A DNA stretch of 64,000 nt, from NCBI RefSeq assembly GCF_030247185.1, contig NC_080571.1, forward strand, positions 341,997,379 through 342,061,378. The letters run 5' to 3'. This document shows, in pieces, positions 45,209-56,479 of this stretch. The stretch comes from Malaya genurostris. Taxonomy: Eukaryota; Arthropoda; Insecta; Diptera; Culicidae. Below the pieces are notes generated by a model, which was given only the letters and a program-made list of their open reading frames with translations, was not told the origin of the DNA and did not search any database. Each line of letters starts with the position of its first letter. Positions within the stretch are counted from its first letter, which is position 1. Both the position numbers and the translations under genes were made by a program.

Positions 45209-46105
45209 CCAGAGACAGTTGGTTGGTTTCAAGAAAACAAACCATACTTCCTTTCTCATGTCATCATCACCGTTGTCACTCGGAGGCTCTCGGATGTTAA
45301 TAAAATTTAATTACAAAATGATACATGCGGAATATAGTGAGCGCACCCCAACCGGAAGAACCAACGCCCCCGGCCCCGGTCCCGTCCCTTTCACGGTAGG
45401 AGGCACCAAGGCGGTGTGGAAAGGTCATTTTATTAGTGTGTCAAACGATGTACGATGTATGGATGGTGTATTGATTGTGCCGAGGTGGCTTACTTGCTTG
45501 CACAAACAATTTGGTTAATTAATTTTGATCGTCTTTTTTTCTGTGTGGCGAACCCCTCGGTAAAAGGGGGGGTGGGGCGGGGGAATGCGAGAAGGTAATT
45601 ATCACTGGCTCAGTACACCGGGAGGCGTACTGGCGCCAGTGAGGCATTCATTCGATGGAGACGCGTTGTTGTTCACGGTAAAAATAGATTTTCCCTTTGA
45701 TGTTATCACTGTGGAGGCAAGGCGAGGCAAGGCAAGCAGCAAGGGTATCGATTTATTATTTTGTGGTAAATGGTTTCCAGATTGTCATCTTGGAAGGAGG
45801 CGGGGGAACCCCCTAAATTATGAATCTAATTTCCGCACACAAGCGGAAAGGAGTTGTTTACTAGCTAGCTACCTACCTACTAGGAGGGGCAGTACATTAA
45901 AAACTCCATAATGAGACCAGATCAGCGTGAATTGTCGAAAAAATTGACAATTGCGTCATCCTCCAGCTGACCATCAATCATTCGATCCGGTCATTCATAT
46001 GATAATGGTTTGCAATCTAGTTGGACGTTCGTTTCAAAACATACACAAAAGTTTAAACCCCTCCGCCCCCAAAAGTTCAATTGTTGACCGGCTGCCGTGA
46101 GTTGT

Positions 46106-46126
46106 GGGTGGTGGTGGTGGTGGTGG
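46106..46126. repeat. (GGT)n microsatellite
   Basis: About seven GGT units. Confidence 0.9.
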
Positions 46127-47017
46127 GAAAAAAACATGCGTGAATTTCACTTTTTTCTTCGGAGAACGCTTCTGTCCTTGTCGACGCCGTTCGACTAGTG
46201 GAAAAAACTGGTTTTTCTTCGTCCAGCTTGTTTTGAATCTGACTGGAACTCTGATTCCACGGGATGGGATGGGATGAGGGGTTTATGTCATACGCTCTCT
46301 CGCACCCACAGTCGAATATGAATATTGCATGTGCGGATTACGTAAAGAAAAAAAAAACCAAAGAAACGCGGCGCGGCGTGGCATGTGAGGAAATAAAACC
46401 GAAAAACACATTATTGATATGAAAGAGGAAAGATTTCACGAGAACGGAGGAAGGACGACGGGTGAGTGAAAAGAATAACACTGCGTACGTATTTTTATAT
46501 TTTCAATAAAGAACTTTTACCACTTTGGACGGTTTAGCCGTAAGGGAGTGGAGGGGGGTGGTGGGTGGAATTCGGCGGGGGAAGATGGTTGTCCGGTGTT
46601 GAAGATTGGAATGAAAGATGAAATATAATGTATGAAATATGGACATGAGTTATTGTGTGTCTGATTATATGTGTGTATTAGCACAGCAGAATGGGGTTGC
46701 TATGCGTTACCAAAAAAAAACAGTTTGCAAAGAGTTCGATTCACAACAAAAGTCATTTGGATTTCAGTATTTTCTAGTCAACAATGTCTGACGATTGTGA
46801 TCAAGCTTAGTGCCACCCTATACCGGGACTGTCCATCTCAATAACATTAACGCACAACCCTGTCTTGATATTTCGCATATACTATACCGATTTTCGTATT
46901 CTTTTCACCGAATGAGAAAGGGCAGCAAGAAGCTACCATTGTTATTCCAATCTCCTATCTGTTATATTCCGTATTTCAATATGTGCTTCCTCGTTACCAA
47001 CCACCCACCGGCGCACA

Positions 47018-47062
47018 GTGGTCCAAAACTGGAAAAAAGGCGGTCAAAAGTCTGTACTGACT
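47018..47062 (+). mobile_element. Tc1/mariner-type terminal sequence
   Basis: CACAGTGGTCCAAAACTGGA AAAAAGGCGGTCAAAAGTC resembles, in inverted orientation, the 3' end of the relic at 2130-2200 (GTCAAAAG / CCAAAACTGGAAAAAGACGG on the minus strand). No transposase follows, so this is an isolated end or an internally deleted copy. Confidence 0.5.
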
Positions 47063-47064
47063 TT

Positions 47065-47385
47065 CACTGATTTTTAAGAGCTAACGTGTCTTCGAAGAAG
47101 TTGTACAAGATTATATTACGCTTCTTTTGAAAGTGGCACCTTATTTTTTGTTAAGGGGGTAGCACCAATTTCGAATAAAAATAATTTTTTTTCACAAAAT
47201 AAAGTTTTTTTCTATTTTATTTGAAGAAAAAAACATTTGAAGTATTTTGGCTGAAGATATAAATAGTGTAAAAAAATTATTTTTTGAGATATATTCACTT
47301 AATTTTGAAAACAATTTTTTTGGATTTATCTACGTTGAATCTACCTCTATTACCTAAGAATCTACTACAAAGTGCGTGTTAAACA
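47065..47385. other. AT-rich DNA, nothing recognised
   Basis: T- and A-rich stretch between the terminal sequence and repeat family A; no features. Confidence 0.4.
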
Positions 47386-48812
47386 CGCATAAACATGCTT
47401 ATGCTTGCACGCGCAACTTAAGCAAATTGTTGGGATTTTTATTTTGTTTACTTTTTGACAATTAACAATATTATGAAAAATCTAAGTGGAACTCGATGCA
47501 ATTTTTTTAGGCCTTTTCAAAGTGGATTTTAAATATTGAAAATCCGAAAAATTATCAAAAGTTCAACACATATTAAAAGAATAGAAAAATGTTTTCCAAA
47601 CAAAATATGAAAAAGTATTGCTAAAATACAAATCTTTACAAATAGATTTCATTTTTAAACATGTAAATAAATGTAAGCTCATACCGGTGAGCAGCTCCGA
47701 ACCGTTCAGCTTACTAAAGGGAATCGATTCAATGTATCAGCTCATTAGCTCATTTAGATTGAACTGAAGTATCTTAGTCTACTGAGTGGGAGGTAAGATT
47801 TCTTATTGACAATGGCTCATTCAATCTGTTAAAGAAGGATAAATACACATTTGGAAGAACGAACAAAAGCTCATGCACACATTTCTTCTCATTTATGAAT
47901 CGCTCTTCAAGAGCCGAAGATCCGTTCAGCTCGTTGCTTGTTTCCACCTTACCAGCAGGGATGCCAGGTCATTTTTTCAAAAATCTGTGATCAAACCAAA
48001 AACCTGTCTGTGCAAAATCTGTGCACGTTTCCCCTTTTCCATAATAGCTGATCGGAATCATTTTGGTAAGCAAAAATAAAGGTCTCACTATTTCCTACCG
48101 CTCTGTAATTTTTGGTGCTAAACTGTGATCGATTTTAAAAATCTGTGATCGATGTCAGAATCTGTGTAAATCTGGGACCATTTTCAGAAATCTGTGCCAT
48201 TTTTTAAATCTGTGCAAAAGGTTGAAAATCTGTAAAACACAGATTAATCTGCGAACCTGGCATCCCTGTTTACCAGTGCGATGAACTGGTGAGCTGCGGT
48301 TCTTTTAAAAAGAGCTGTGAGCTATCAGCTCACTTTAAAGATTCGATTCACTGGAATAGCTCAGGAGCGAATTGCACATCTCTAAGCTCACTGCAAAAGT
48401 GAGTTACAGAAATAGCAGACGCGTAACGCCTTCCGTTTCTTAACCATTCATGGTTTCAGCATGGCCATAGTGAAAATGAGTCACACGAATAGTACTCAGG
48501 ATATTCTCATTGGAAAATAAATTGGATTATGAATTATTGAAATGAGTTGCATATTTCGCTTCGGTACAAGGTTTCCTACGAAAAAATAGGTAAAATGATG
48601 TATAACTTTTCCAGAAAAGAATAAACCTATGCATTACCTTCTACATAATTATGGGATTTTATATTTTCTACAACTATTCCAAACAAAGTAAGGATTAAAA
48701 AATAACTTGAAACAACTTATGATTAGAAAACTAGTTGTTGTCATAATTCAATAACAAAAACTAACTTTGGAATGGCATAAAAAAAGTTCTATCGAGTTCC
48801 ACTTAGATTTTG
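47385..48812 (-). repeat. Repeat family A, copy 2, with insertion
   Basis: Reverse complement of 340-1080, with about 700 extra bp (about 47.67-48.39 kb). Its own ends are inverted repeats: AATCTAAGTGGAACTCGATG (47480) with the matching CATCGAGTTCCACTTAGATT-type sequence at 48790-48810, together about 50 bp per arm. The extra DNA holds a hAT-like MITE and flanks rich in GAGCTCA-type palindromic motifs. It ends exactly where repeat family B begins (48813), so B appears to have inserted at or near the end of A. Confidence 0.75.
47956..48268. mobile_element. hAT-like MITE, 313 bp
   Basis: Ends are perfect 14-bp inverted repeats CAGGGATGCCAGGT. The flanking 8 bp are CTTACCAG on the left and TTTACCAG on the right, a duplication with one mismatch; 8-bp duplications and CAGRG ends are typical of hAT transposons. 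The body repeats AATCTGTG motifs and has no coding capacity. Confidence 0.8.
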
Positions 48813-48814
48813 TC

Positions 48815-49970
48815 GTGAAACCGACTTACTTTTCTATGGGGTGTCTTTTCAAAATTTACCCTCTGAGAGATTGATAAGTTTTTGATCGTGAATATCTCTT
48901 ATTGTATCTAACGAATCAACATAATTTTTGCTACATGCCATCGGAAATATGATCACAATTTTATGATAAAATTTTCAGTTGTGTGACATAATCTCAAATA
49001 ATTCAAAATTAAACTATCCTATCTTGTATTTTTAAAGCTCATAGTTCAGATCACTGATTTGTAGGATTTGTATAATCTAACTACCAATAGAATCGAAATT
49101 TTTCAACTTAAGCGTGTAAAGAAAAAGCATTGAAGTTTTTCAATAGTACACTATTGAAAAACCTGTCTCATTTGACTCATGTCAACACTAGCCAATAAGA
49201 ACGCGTTCTGGGGAAGAGAACAAAATATCTGCTGTTGTACAACAAATCGTTCGAGGAAAATGTTCCGAACAGTGTTCAATATCGTAGTGAGTTCCACAAT
49301 TTGGTCCTTCTGAAAGGCAGGAATGAATCCCGTACAGCATCCGGATAGTTTCTTTCAATGAAATGCAAATCCGAAATGAAATATCGAAATTAAAATTCTA
49401 TATGCTGCTATTTTTATAGCCGTTAGGACCGCCCATTAGTGAAAAGCTACAAACGAAATCACTTAAAAAGAAACCTCCTAACAAAAATTGGATCAGTTTG
49501 AATTCTATCGCCACTGCTAGCAGATGTATTGTGTGTCGTTTGCAAAGCTAGTTTCGCCTCCGACAAGAGCGATTACGTCACAGCTGCCAGTCATTTGCAT
49601 TGGTGAAAAAACAACGGTGAAGAGCATCACACAAAATCAGCCGTTCTAAAGGCTCTAAAAGCTTTCTAAAGAACTATTAGGATTTCTTGCTCGCATATCG
49701 AAGGTAAATATCCTCAGTTTAGTACAAATCTAGAACTGTTTGATTTGATTTTTGCCCTTTTCGCTGTGTGAAATTCACAGTAATCGAGATCAAGTGAAGC
49801 CTTCTTTGTTTTTTGCGAAAAATGTGGAAAAGGGGAATGCTTGCATAATTCATACAATTGATCAACTAATTGATATTCGGAAGTGTTAAGGAACATGTCA
49901 GTTGTTTTCGTATTCACGACATCCAGTTATGTCTCTGATATTACCCACCCACCTTTTTTATATTATTGGG
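48815..49970 (-). repeat. Repeat family B, second complete copy
   Basis: Reverse complement of 26037-27245 over nearly its whole length. The near-terminal GTCGTGAA motif lies at 48814 and CGTATTCACGACATCC at 49907. It lies between two pieces of repeat family A. Confidence 0.8.
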
Positions 49971-49999
49971 CATATCTTTTCCTATAAATTTTGTAAAAA

Positions 50000-50195
50000 T
50001 CAGCTGCATAAAGTTGCATATTTCGCTTCGGTGTAAGGTTTTATCATAGGTAAAATGTTGTATAACTTTGCCAGGAATCAACAAACCTATGCACTACCTT
50101 CAACAATAATATGGGATTTTTTATTTTCTTTTATTATTAAAAAAAAGTATGCTTAAAAAATACCTTGAAACAAGTTATGAATAAAAAATTATGGT
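50000..50195 (-). repeat. Repeat family A, partial copy 3
   Basis: TTGCATATTTCGCTTCGGTG, then AAACCTATGCACTACCTTCA and ACCTTGAAACAAGTTATGA match the 48545-48725 part of family A in the same orientation. It adjoins the outer end of repeat B. Confidence 0.7.
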
Positions 50196-50329
50196 TATAT
50201 TTTCTGTTAAAGTAGGCCATGAACAATTAGGGATTGATTCAAATTACGCGGTATATATCTATATATATAAAAATGCAGAGATCATTCTTTGTAATCGCAT
50301 CACGTAAGAACGGATGGACGGATTGAGAT

Positions 50330-51530
50330 GCTTTTTTTTTGTTTGATCAGTTTTTACCCCCACCGGGTTCGTACATCAAAAAAATTAGGAAAACTTACCG
50401 GAAAAGTGGGAAAAACCAATAAAGTTATTTTGTATGGACAATGGAATTTTCCACTGCAAAAGTCGCCAATGATTGCTAGATCTACAATTGATGTTTGGCG
50501 CGCAAGGAGATGCTCAGTATTTCGCCGTTGAAGAAAAGAATACTAGATCTTTGGAAAATCGTTTGGCGCGCAACGAGTAGATTTGGGTGGAGATTTTACA
50601 TGCATGATTGATTCGTCATTTGGAAACACGTGCTTAATAGGGTATCAAAATCATTACTTGCCAAATGACTGTTTTAGCTATACCGTAAACAGAAGCACAA
50701 GTTCTAATGTCATTTACCAGTAGATGTAGTTAGATGAATTATGTTGGCCATCGTGGCCGTGAGTTGAACAAATCAAATTATGTAACGATTTTTTTACGTA
50801 TCAATGATAGGATTCTGCTGTTGAAATAGTGAGTTCAGATGAAAATATTTATGGTATTCATGACATTTGTAAGCTGCTTAAGCCAAATCATTTCATTTTC
50901 CGAACTTTGTATTACTTGACGAATTACCATATGCGAATCGTGAATATCATATCTGAAGGAGAAATCGTGGCATGTAAGAACCATTAGTTGTGAGATCTGC
51001 TGTTTTATACATTGGCTTTAACGATAAGAATAATCACTCCTCATGTTCACTCCGCTAGAACAGAATATTGATTCTCAGGACTGAATACTAAGCAAACCGA
51101 TGTGGTGGCTCGACGAATGAGAGGTCTTTTGATACAATTCTTGAACGAATATAGCGTTCATGTCAAAGTTAATGGACACAATATTTAATAAAAGGGTAAT
51201 TTGAACTTTCGAATGTCCAAGTATTTTTCATTTTATCGCTAATTCGTTAATCGAAAATTGATCCTGTCATTATCCTGCTACGAACATTCATCAAACACGA
51301 CTAAGTAATATCAGTAGCGGTGAAGTAGGTTATGGACAACCGTTCAAAATTAGTTTATTACTTTCGATAATCCCTAAGGATTTGCTATTAAATTTTAAAC
51401 GTCTTCAGTACAAATAAGTCTTAATATTCAATGATAAACAACAATCCCAGAGGACTGCTTTTGGAAATTTGTGGGGTCAATTTAAAGTATTTATCTTGAT
51501 CATCGCTTTTTGATCCATCTGTTAATTTAT
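50330..51530. other. Helitron interior, left part
   Basis: About 1.2 kb of AT-rich DNA inside the Helitron without recognisable coding sequence. No Rep (HxH) or helicase motif could be read in any frame. Confidence 0.45.
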
Positions 51531-51534
51531 TTAT

Positions 51535-52810
51535 TTGATTATTTAGGAGCAAGGGAAAAGCCTGCTGGAGCTGAGATTTTGGTTCTCCTTCTCCGGCAGG
51601 CATAAAACCTTCTCATCTTTTGTATCAACAAATAACATTTGACCAAATGATACATAACGAAATCTTTAATTACTTTTATTTAAACTACAAAGCTAACTAA
51701 CAACTATTCATATTGACTAATTATCCTAATAAAACTAGCGCGAAAAGATTTGGAGAAAACGGGTTTTAATGGCGTTACGAGATAAATTGAAATTAAATCC
51801 ATCAGAGCAAGTATTGAATACGCGACATATACTCGAAAACGGTTCAATGAACCCTTAGTTAGTTCTAGCACGAGGAATTCTGAGAAAGGGATTAAACCGC
51901 AAATTACGCCGAAGAATGTCAAAACTTGGCTGTTGTAGGAGATCTACACTACCAATTCGAGATTGGATGAGGTCCGCGACGAAAACAGCTTTTTGTGTAT
52001 CACGGCGAACAGATAGCAAATCGAAGTGTATGAGCCTACAACGATTTTCGTAGCTTGGAAGATTAAATGGATCTCTCCAGGCGACGCAAAACAAAACGAA
52101 TGAACTTGCACTGAACAGTTTCAATGCGTAGCTTATCTGTTTGATAATATGGTGCCCAAACAACAACAGCATACTCCAGTGTAGAACGAACTAGAGCGCA
52201 ATATAACGATTTCAGGCAGTATATGTTATTGAAATTTTTTGAGATGCGAAAGATGAATCCTAGCATCTTTAATGCTTTAGAGAGGGTATATTCTATGTGA
52301 TCTTTGAAACTAAATGTTGAATCCAATAACACTCCTAGATCCTTAATTGATGTCTCCCGTTTTAGTACAGCTTGCGAAATAGTGTAATCATACATGATCG
52401 TGGTTCGTTTACGAGAGAAGGAGATAACGAAGCATTTGAAGGCGTTAATAACCATTCTGTTGACGTTGCTCCAGTTAGAAAATACATCCAACTGTGACTG
52501 CAAGAAGTTTGAGTCTTTCAGATATTTGATGAGATGAAACAGTTTGAAATCGTCGGCGAATGATAGCTTCATGCATTGCAATGCGAAATTCAGATCATTT
52601 AGATATAGCAGAAATATGAATGGTCCTAGATGGCTTCCCTGAGGAACGCCAGAGCTCACGATGAATGATGGAGTAACGCAGTCGCCAATTCTCACGGTCA
52701 TACTACGACCAGTCAGATATGATTCAATCCAATCCATCATCCCACATGTCAAATCTTTAGTTTGAGAGAGATCTACAATCTCTGTCCAATACACTGACTC
52801 GAAGGATGAG
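51535..52810 (-). mobile_element. 5'-truncated Jockey-type retrotransposon
   Basis: Minus-strand insertion with RT coding sequence (52794 to about 51855), a 3' UTR ending near 51535 in CCTTGCTCCTAAATAATCAA ATAAATAAATT, and a 5' break in the middle of the RT domain. The 3' UTR is shared with the fragment at 25690-25875. No target duplication was evident, so nesting and capture by the Helitron cannot be told apart. Confidence 0.8.
51845..52794 (-). pseudogene. Jockey-type reverse transcriptase (C-terminal part)
   Basis: RT of a non-LTR retrotransposon that copies its RNA at the target site. The frame 52794-52063 (243 codons) carries WIESYLTGRS, SGVPQGSHLGPFIFLLYLND (thumb/palm block B), and LSFADDFKLF with the two catalytic Asp residues, then KDLGVLLDSTFSFKDH and YCALVRSTLEYAVVVWAPY. 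A frameshift near 52080 moves the reading into the 52172-51855 frame, which continues the post-RT tail (NLPSYENRCRLIHFDLLSVR RDTQKAVFVADLI). The first part, before GMMDWIES, does not look like RT and is probably the truncation junction. The fingers and endonuclease are absent. Confidence 0.9.
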
Positions 52811-53069
52811 ATGGCAAACGGTGCATTTGTTTAGTTTTTGCGTAACAAAAGCATTGAACATATCCACAATAATTCTTGATGATATTTCTTCTTCGGGACG
52901 AAGTTATTGTGTTGGATATGAATTTGTCGTAATTCGTTTATTGTAAGCCAAGTAATCAGTAAAATAATGGAAAGAAACATTAACGTTTGGCAACTCTGCT
53001 GTTCGAAAACACAAATTTAAAAAAAAAATTCAGGCGAGACGAAGTTCGACGGGTCAGCTAGTTTTATAA

Positions 53070-55230
53070 ATAATTTCTTAAAAGCAACTATATGCATTAA
53101 AACAACGGTTTGGCAGCTACTGATTTATGTCCATGTTTTTATTGATTCGAACCACTGTGCGGCGGCCCCATCCCGAAACCGGGGAGCGTACTGGGGACTG
53201 ACTGCTGACCATTAAAAATAATGCTATTCCCAGATGATGCATCCTCATTCTCAAGAGTCTAAGGGAGAACCCATGGGAAGACCACACAAAACTGTTTCGT
53301 TTTTCTCCCTGCCCGGTTCCTTGGAAATTTATTTTCTATCTATTTGATTCCTTCCCTCCACTGGCCACAATCCACCACCACCCGAGCTTTTTCGTTACGT
53401 CTTACCGGACGGAAAAGGCAAACTTTCAAAAGGACTTCTTATTTTTTGTTGTTGTTGCGATTTGATAAAACCTTTCTCTTGCGGAACCTTCCTTCCGAAG
53501 GGGCTGGTTGGTACGCCAGCTGGTCGATTGCACATGTTGTATGTATATCCTCCTTGACTCGACCGTTCTTATTTCAAGTTAGACGCACATATTTTATCAA
53601 ATGAAGATATATCAGTGTACGGATTGGGCTTTGCAGGTGCAGGGAGGTAGAGGATAAAGCCCACCATGAGTGACAATCTTACCAACAATGCAGAGAGAAA
53701 AGTAATGATTTTTTATCCAGCTGCTACTGCTGCTGCTGCTGCTGCTAGGCAACGGAACAACAGAAGAAGAAAGGACCAAACCAGTGCTCATTTAAAATGG
53801 AATCAATTTGCCCCGATGTTGTTGGACTTTGAAAGTTGTCTTCAAATGTGTCTAACCCATCAGAGAAGAGAGCAAACCAACAACAACAAAAAAACCAAGA
53901 AGTTTCACTTATCTGGTTCACTGCCACCCCTATTTAGTTACGCACCCACTCATAAAGTTTCTAACCTGGAAAACCTTTTCTTTGGAGATTCTTTTAATTA
54001 TAGAGTTTTGGCTTTCAACCGGACAGCAACCATGTGTTCCCCCAACCCAGCATCCAGGACACATCTTACTGACCGGCTGTCCGAGATGAGCTGGGATTGG
54101 AATCCTTTTCTTCTGCCTCAATCAGCCCTATCCCTGAAATTAGTAATTTATTATTCGTAGTCTTAGGGTCCGGCCGGTTGTAAACTTTGATCCATTCCCA
54201 ACATGAGCTCTCCTGAACAAACAATCTCAGATGTTTATCTCGCATGCAAAGCCAACCCCCCCCCTACAAAAGAAAGCCGATGCGAAGAACGACCCCTGAG
54301 GTAAGACAATTTTCTTCTAATTAATTATTCAACGGGAAACTATCGGCTACCGGCAGAAATATGATAAAGTTACGAGTCTTTTGGTCCCCACCATCATTTT
54401 TCCGGAACATCGGTGCATTAATCAGCCCATTTCTCGGACACACACACAAACCGGGTGGTCAACGTCCAACGAAGACAGATATAAACCGAACCCCCTTCTG
54501 GGACGATACATACTTCATTGGGTCATCCCAGGGAATGGGGGCCAAATCAAATCTTCTGAGCTCACCGAAGCCCGATTTCTGATGGTTCTCGTCGTCTTAC
54601 CGTGAAAATATGCCCGGTTAAAAGTTAGCCGGCATCTTAAATCTGTCCGGTGAACCGGGCACCGGAGACCGGGAGGGATTAGTTTGAACAGTTACCGGAC
54701 GCCTCCGTCGTTCCGTTGGCCGATGTTTTATGGTTTCAAGTTTGATGTTGCCGCTGGGTTAGCGCGGGTGGCGAGTAGGCGAAAGGTATGAAAGTTGTTA
54801 TAACTGCTGACCAGTGGTTAGTTTGATAAGACCCGGTTTCGGGTTAATGAAGATAAAAGGACGGAAAAGCCACGCTTCAATCTTATCGGTTGTCCGGTTC
54901 GGATGATGTGAATGTGCCGGCCAGTATCAGGTTCTGAATTTGATCAATCAGCAGGCGGAGCGTCCGGTCTAAGTCCGTGGTCAAGTTTGTTCTTCTCGAG
55001 AAATTGAATCCCTCATTTTGACAGAAAAAGAGCTCAAAACGTTTTGAAATAGTTGTTGTACAAGAAAATACGACCGTACGCAGGAGCGTCGCAACCACTT
55101 TATTTGCCCGATTTGGTTCCCTTGGACTATCATCCGTTCCCAGACCCGAGATCTTCCATCGAAACACCAAAGTGGAAAAAGTTCGTTGATTACAATTTTG
55201 ATATTGACTCAAAATTTCTAGGTTGCTAGT
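53070..55230. other. Unique non-coding block 7
   Basis: About 2.2 kb of unique DNA, GC-richer than the flanks, with a GCT microsatellite (53720) and C-runs. The 164-codon frame at 53666-54160 includes a short Ala run from that microsatellite but no domain, and a competing frame lies opposite it. No exon is supported. Confidence 0.5.
53720..53747. repeat. (GCT)n microsatellite
   Basis: About eight GCT/CTG units with one GCTACT interruption. Confidence 0.9.
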
Positions 55231-55234
55231 TTGA

Positions 55235-55525
55235 TTTCAATACAAAAATTCAAAATCTAAAAAAATTTCTCTATTCCTGAAACGATCTAAGAACCGACCG
55301 ACTTCTTCGACCATCGATAGAAACATAGCCCGAAAGAGATATTTGGGCTCTGCTCCATTTTATCCCGATCCGATTTTCGGTTCCGAAGTTATAGGGTGAT
55401 ATACACAAAAAATAAATCAAAAAAAAATCGCTCATTTTTCTCAGAGATGGACTTTCAAGATTCAAATGTTTTTGAAACATAAGTATTATGAAAGAGGCAT
55501 AATTACACAACTAGATGGATTAAAA
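55235..55525 (-). repeat. ~160 bp repeat family with one element end
   Basis: Minus-strand reading gives CCATCTAGTTGTGTAATTAT GCCTCTTTCATAATACTTA (55520-55480), which matches the ends of the 41.1-44.4 kb element, then CATCTCTGAGAAAAATGAGC and CGGAACCGAAAATCGGATCG GGATAAAATGG. It is a one- to two-unit fragment carrying one end. Confidence 0.7.
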
Positions 55526-55539
55526 AAGGTTTTTTTTTA

Positions 55540-56475
55540 CAAACAGGGAACATGGTGAACGTTCTGGTCGTCCAAATGATGCGGTTGATTCAGAAAACAT
55601 GAAAAAGTCCACAAAATTGGTTGAAGCTAGTCGTAAATTGAAATTACGTGAGATAGCTGAAGCCATTGAGATATCAGAAGGCAGTGTGTTTACAATTATG
55701 CATGCACATTTGTCCATAAGAACAAACTTTTCAAAGTGAGGGTCGCGTTCACTCACAGTCGAAAAAAAAACAACGTGTTGATGATTCAAAGCAGTTTTTA
55801 ACCATGTCAACATGTAAAAAATCAGAATTTTTTTATGTTGGTATGTGACAATGGATGAAACATGGATCCATCACTATCACTTCACTGGGAAGGTTATGGT
55901 TTCAGTATTTTGGGTATAACTTTCACCGTCTATCTTGAGAAATGAAGAAAATTAATACCGAATACTACAAAGCGCTGTAAGGTCTTTCAAATGCCAAAAT
56001 CAAGGGAAAACATCCTCATACATCGAAGAAAAAACCAAAGACTATGACAATTCTCGGTTGATTTTTCATTAGGGCGTATAAGCAAGTGACAGTTTCTCTT
56101 TAATCACTCTCTCTTTCGATTATTGTGATGTGATTAAACAGATTTTCTTTGATATCACTATTCTGTTTGAAAGTCGGAAGTTTCGGGTATCATTTCATGC
56201 AAAGAGTTGAGTGATAAACGTGAAAAACGCTTGGTAATTAATAGAAGAGAAAGTAAACAAAGAGAAACTGTCACTTGCTTATACGCCCTTTTGAAAAATT
56301 AACCGAGAATTCGCCGATTCACAAGTCGATGGCAACGACGGTTAAATCGAACGTGGTACACTTCGAATTGCTTCCTCATCCACCGTACAGTCTAGATCTG
56401 GCCCCTAGTAACTAGTGGCTATTTACTAATACTGAAAAAGATGCTCACCGGTAAAAAAAATGAACTCAAATTTAG
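55540..56475 (+). pseudogene. mariner (DD34D) transposase relic split by a MITE
   Basis: Plus-strand mariner relic. The helix-turn-helix part (EHGERSGRPNDAVDSENMKK to LREIAEAIEISEGSVFTIMH) is at 55545-55705. The first catalytic Asp is in VTMDETWIHH (55846). GKVMVSVFWV follows, then the second Asp in YDNSPIHKSM, which is interrupted by the 255-bp MITE at 56053-56307, and the third Asp in PHPPYSLDLAPSN (56371-56410). Stops and frameshifts occur near 55738, 55800, 55890 and 56412. It belongs to the same group as the 15.6 kb relic. The MITE is younger than the mariner. Confidence 0.88.
56053..56307. mobile_element. 255-bp MITE with 49-bp TIRs and AATT duplication
   Basis: Left arm 56053-56101 begins CTCGGTTGATTTTTCA and includes GGGCGTATAAGCAAGTGACA GTTTCTCTTT; right arm 56259-56307 is its reverse complement, 46 of 49 positions matching. 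The flanking AATT (56049-56052 and 56308-56311) is a 4-bp duplication: joining the mariner sequence across the insertion with one AATT restores an aligned mariner reading. The centre is AT-rich and non-coding. The 4-bp duplication does not fit Tc1/mariner (TA) or hAT (8 bp); Sola- and Ginger-type transposases make 4-bp duplications. Confidence 0.92.
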
Positions 56476-56479
56476 AAAG

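Larger units (their letters stand above)
44900..46810. other. Unique non-coding block 6
   Basis: About 1.9 kb of GC-richer unique DNA with CGT (45183) and GGT (46106) microsatellites and G-rich segments near 45565 and 46545. The 134-codon frame at 45114-45518 translates a CGT repeat in its early part and shows no domain. No exon is supported. Confidence 0.5.
50258..53061 (+). mobile_element. Helitron with nested Jockey fragment
   Basis: The left end TCTATATATATAAAAATGCA follows an A at 50257 and continues GCATCACGTAAGAACGGATG GACGGATT, a sequence familiar from mosquito Helitron 5' ends. The right end is CTAG (53058-53061) followed by T (53062), giving insertion between A and T with no duplication. 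Eleven bases before the end is the hairpin GACGAAGTTCGAC (one mismatch), the expected Helitron 3' structure. No Rep/helicase domain is readable, so it is non-autonomous or decayed. A Jockey fragment occupies 51.5-52.8 kb. Confidence 0.78.

Noticed and set aside
53666..54160. 164-codon plus-strand frame as a gene
   Set aside because: Its Ala run is a translated GCT microsatellite and the remainder has no recognisable motif.
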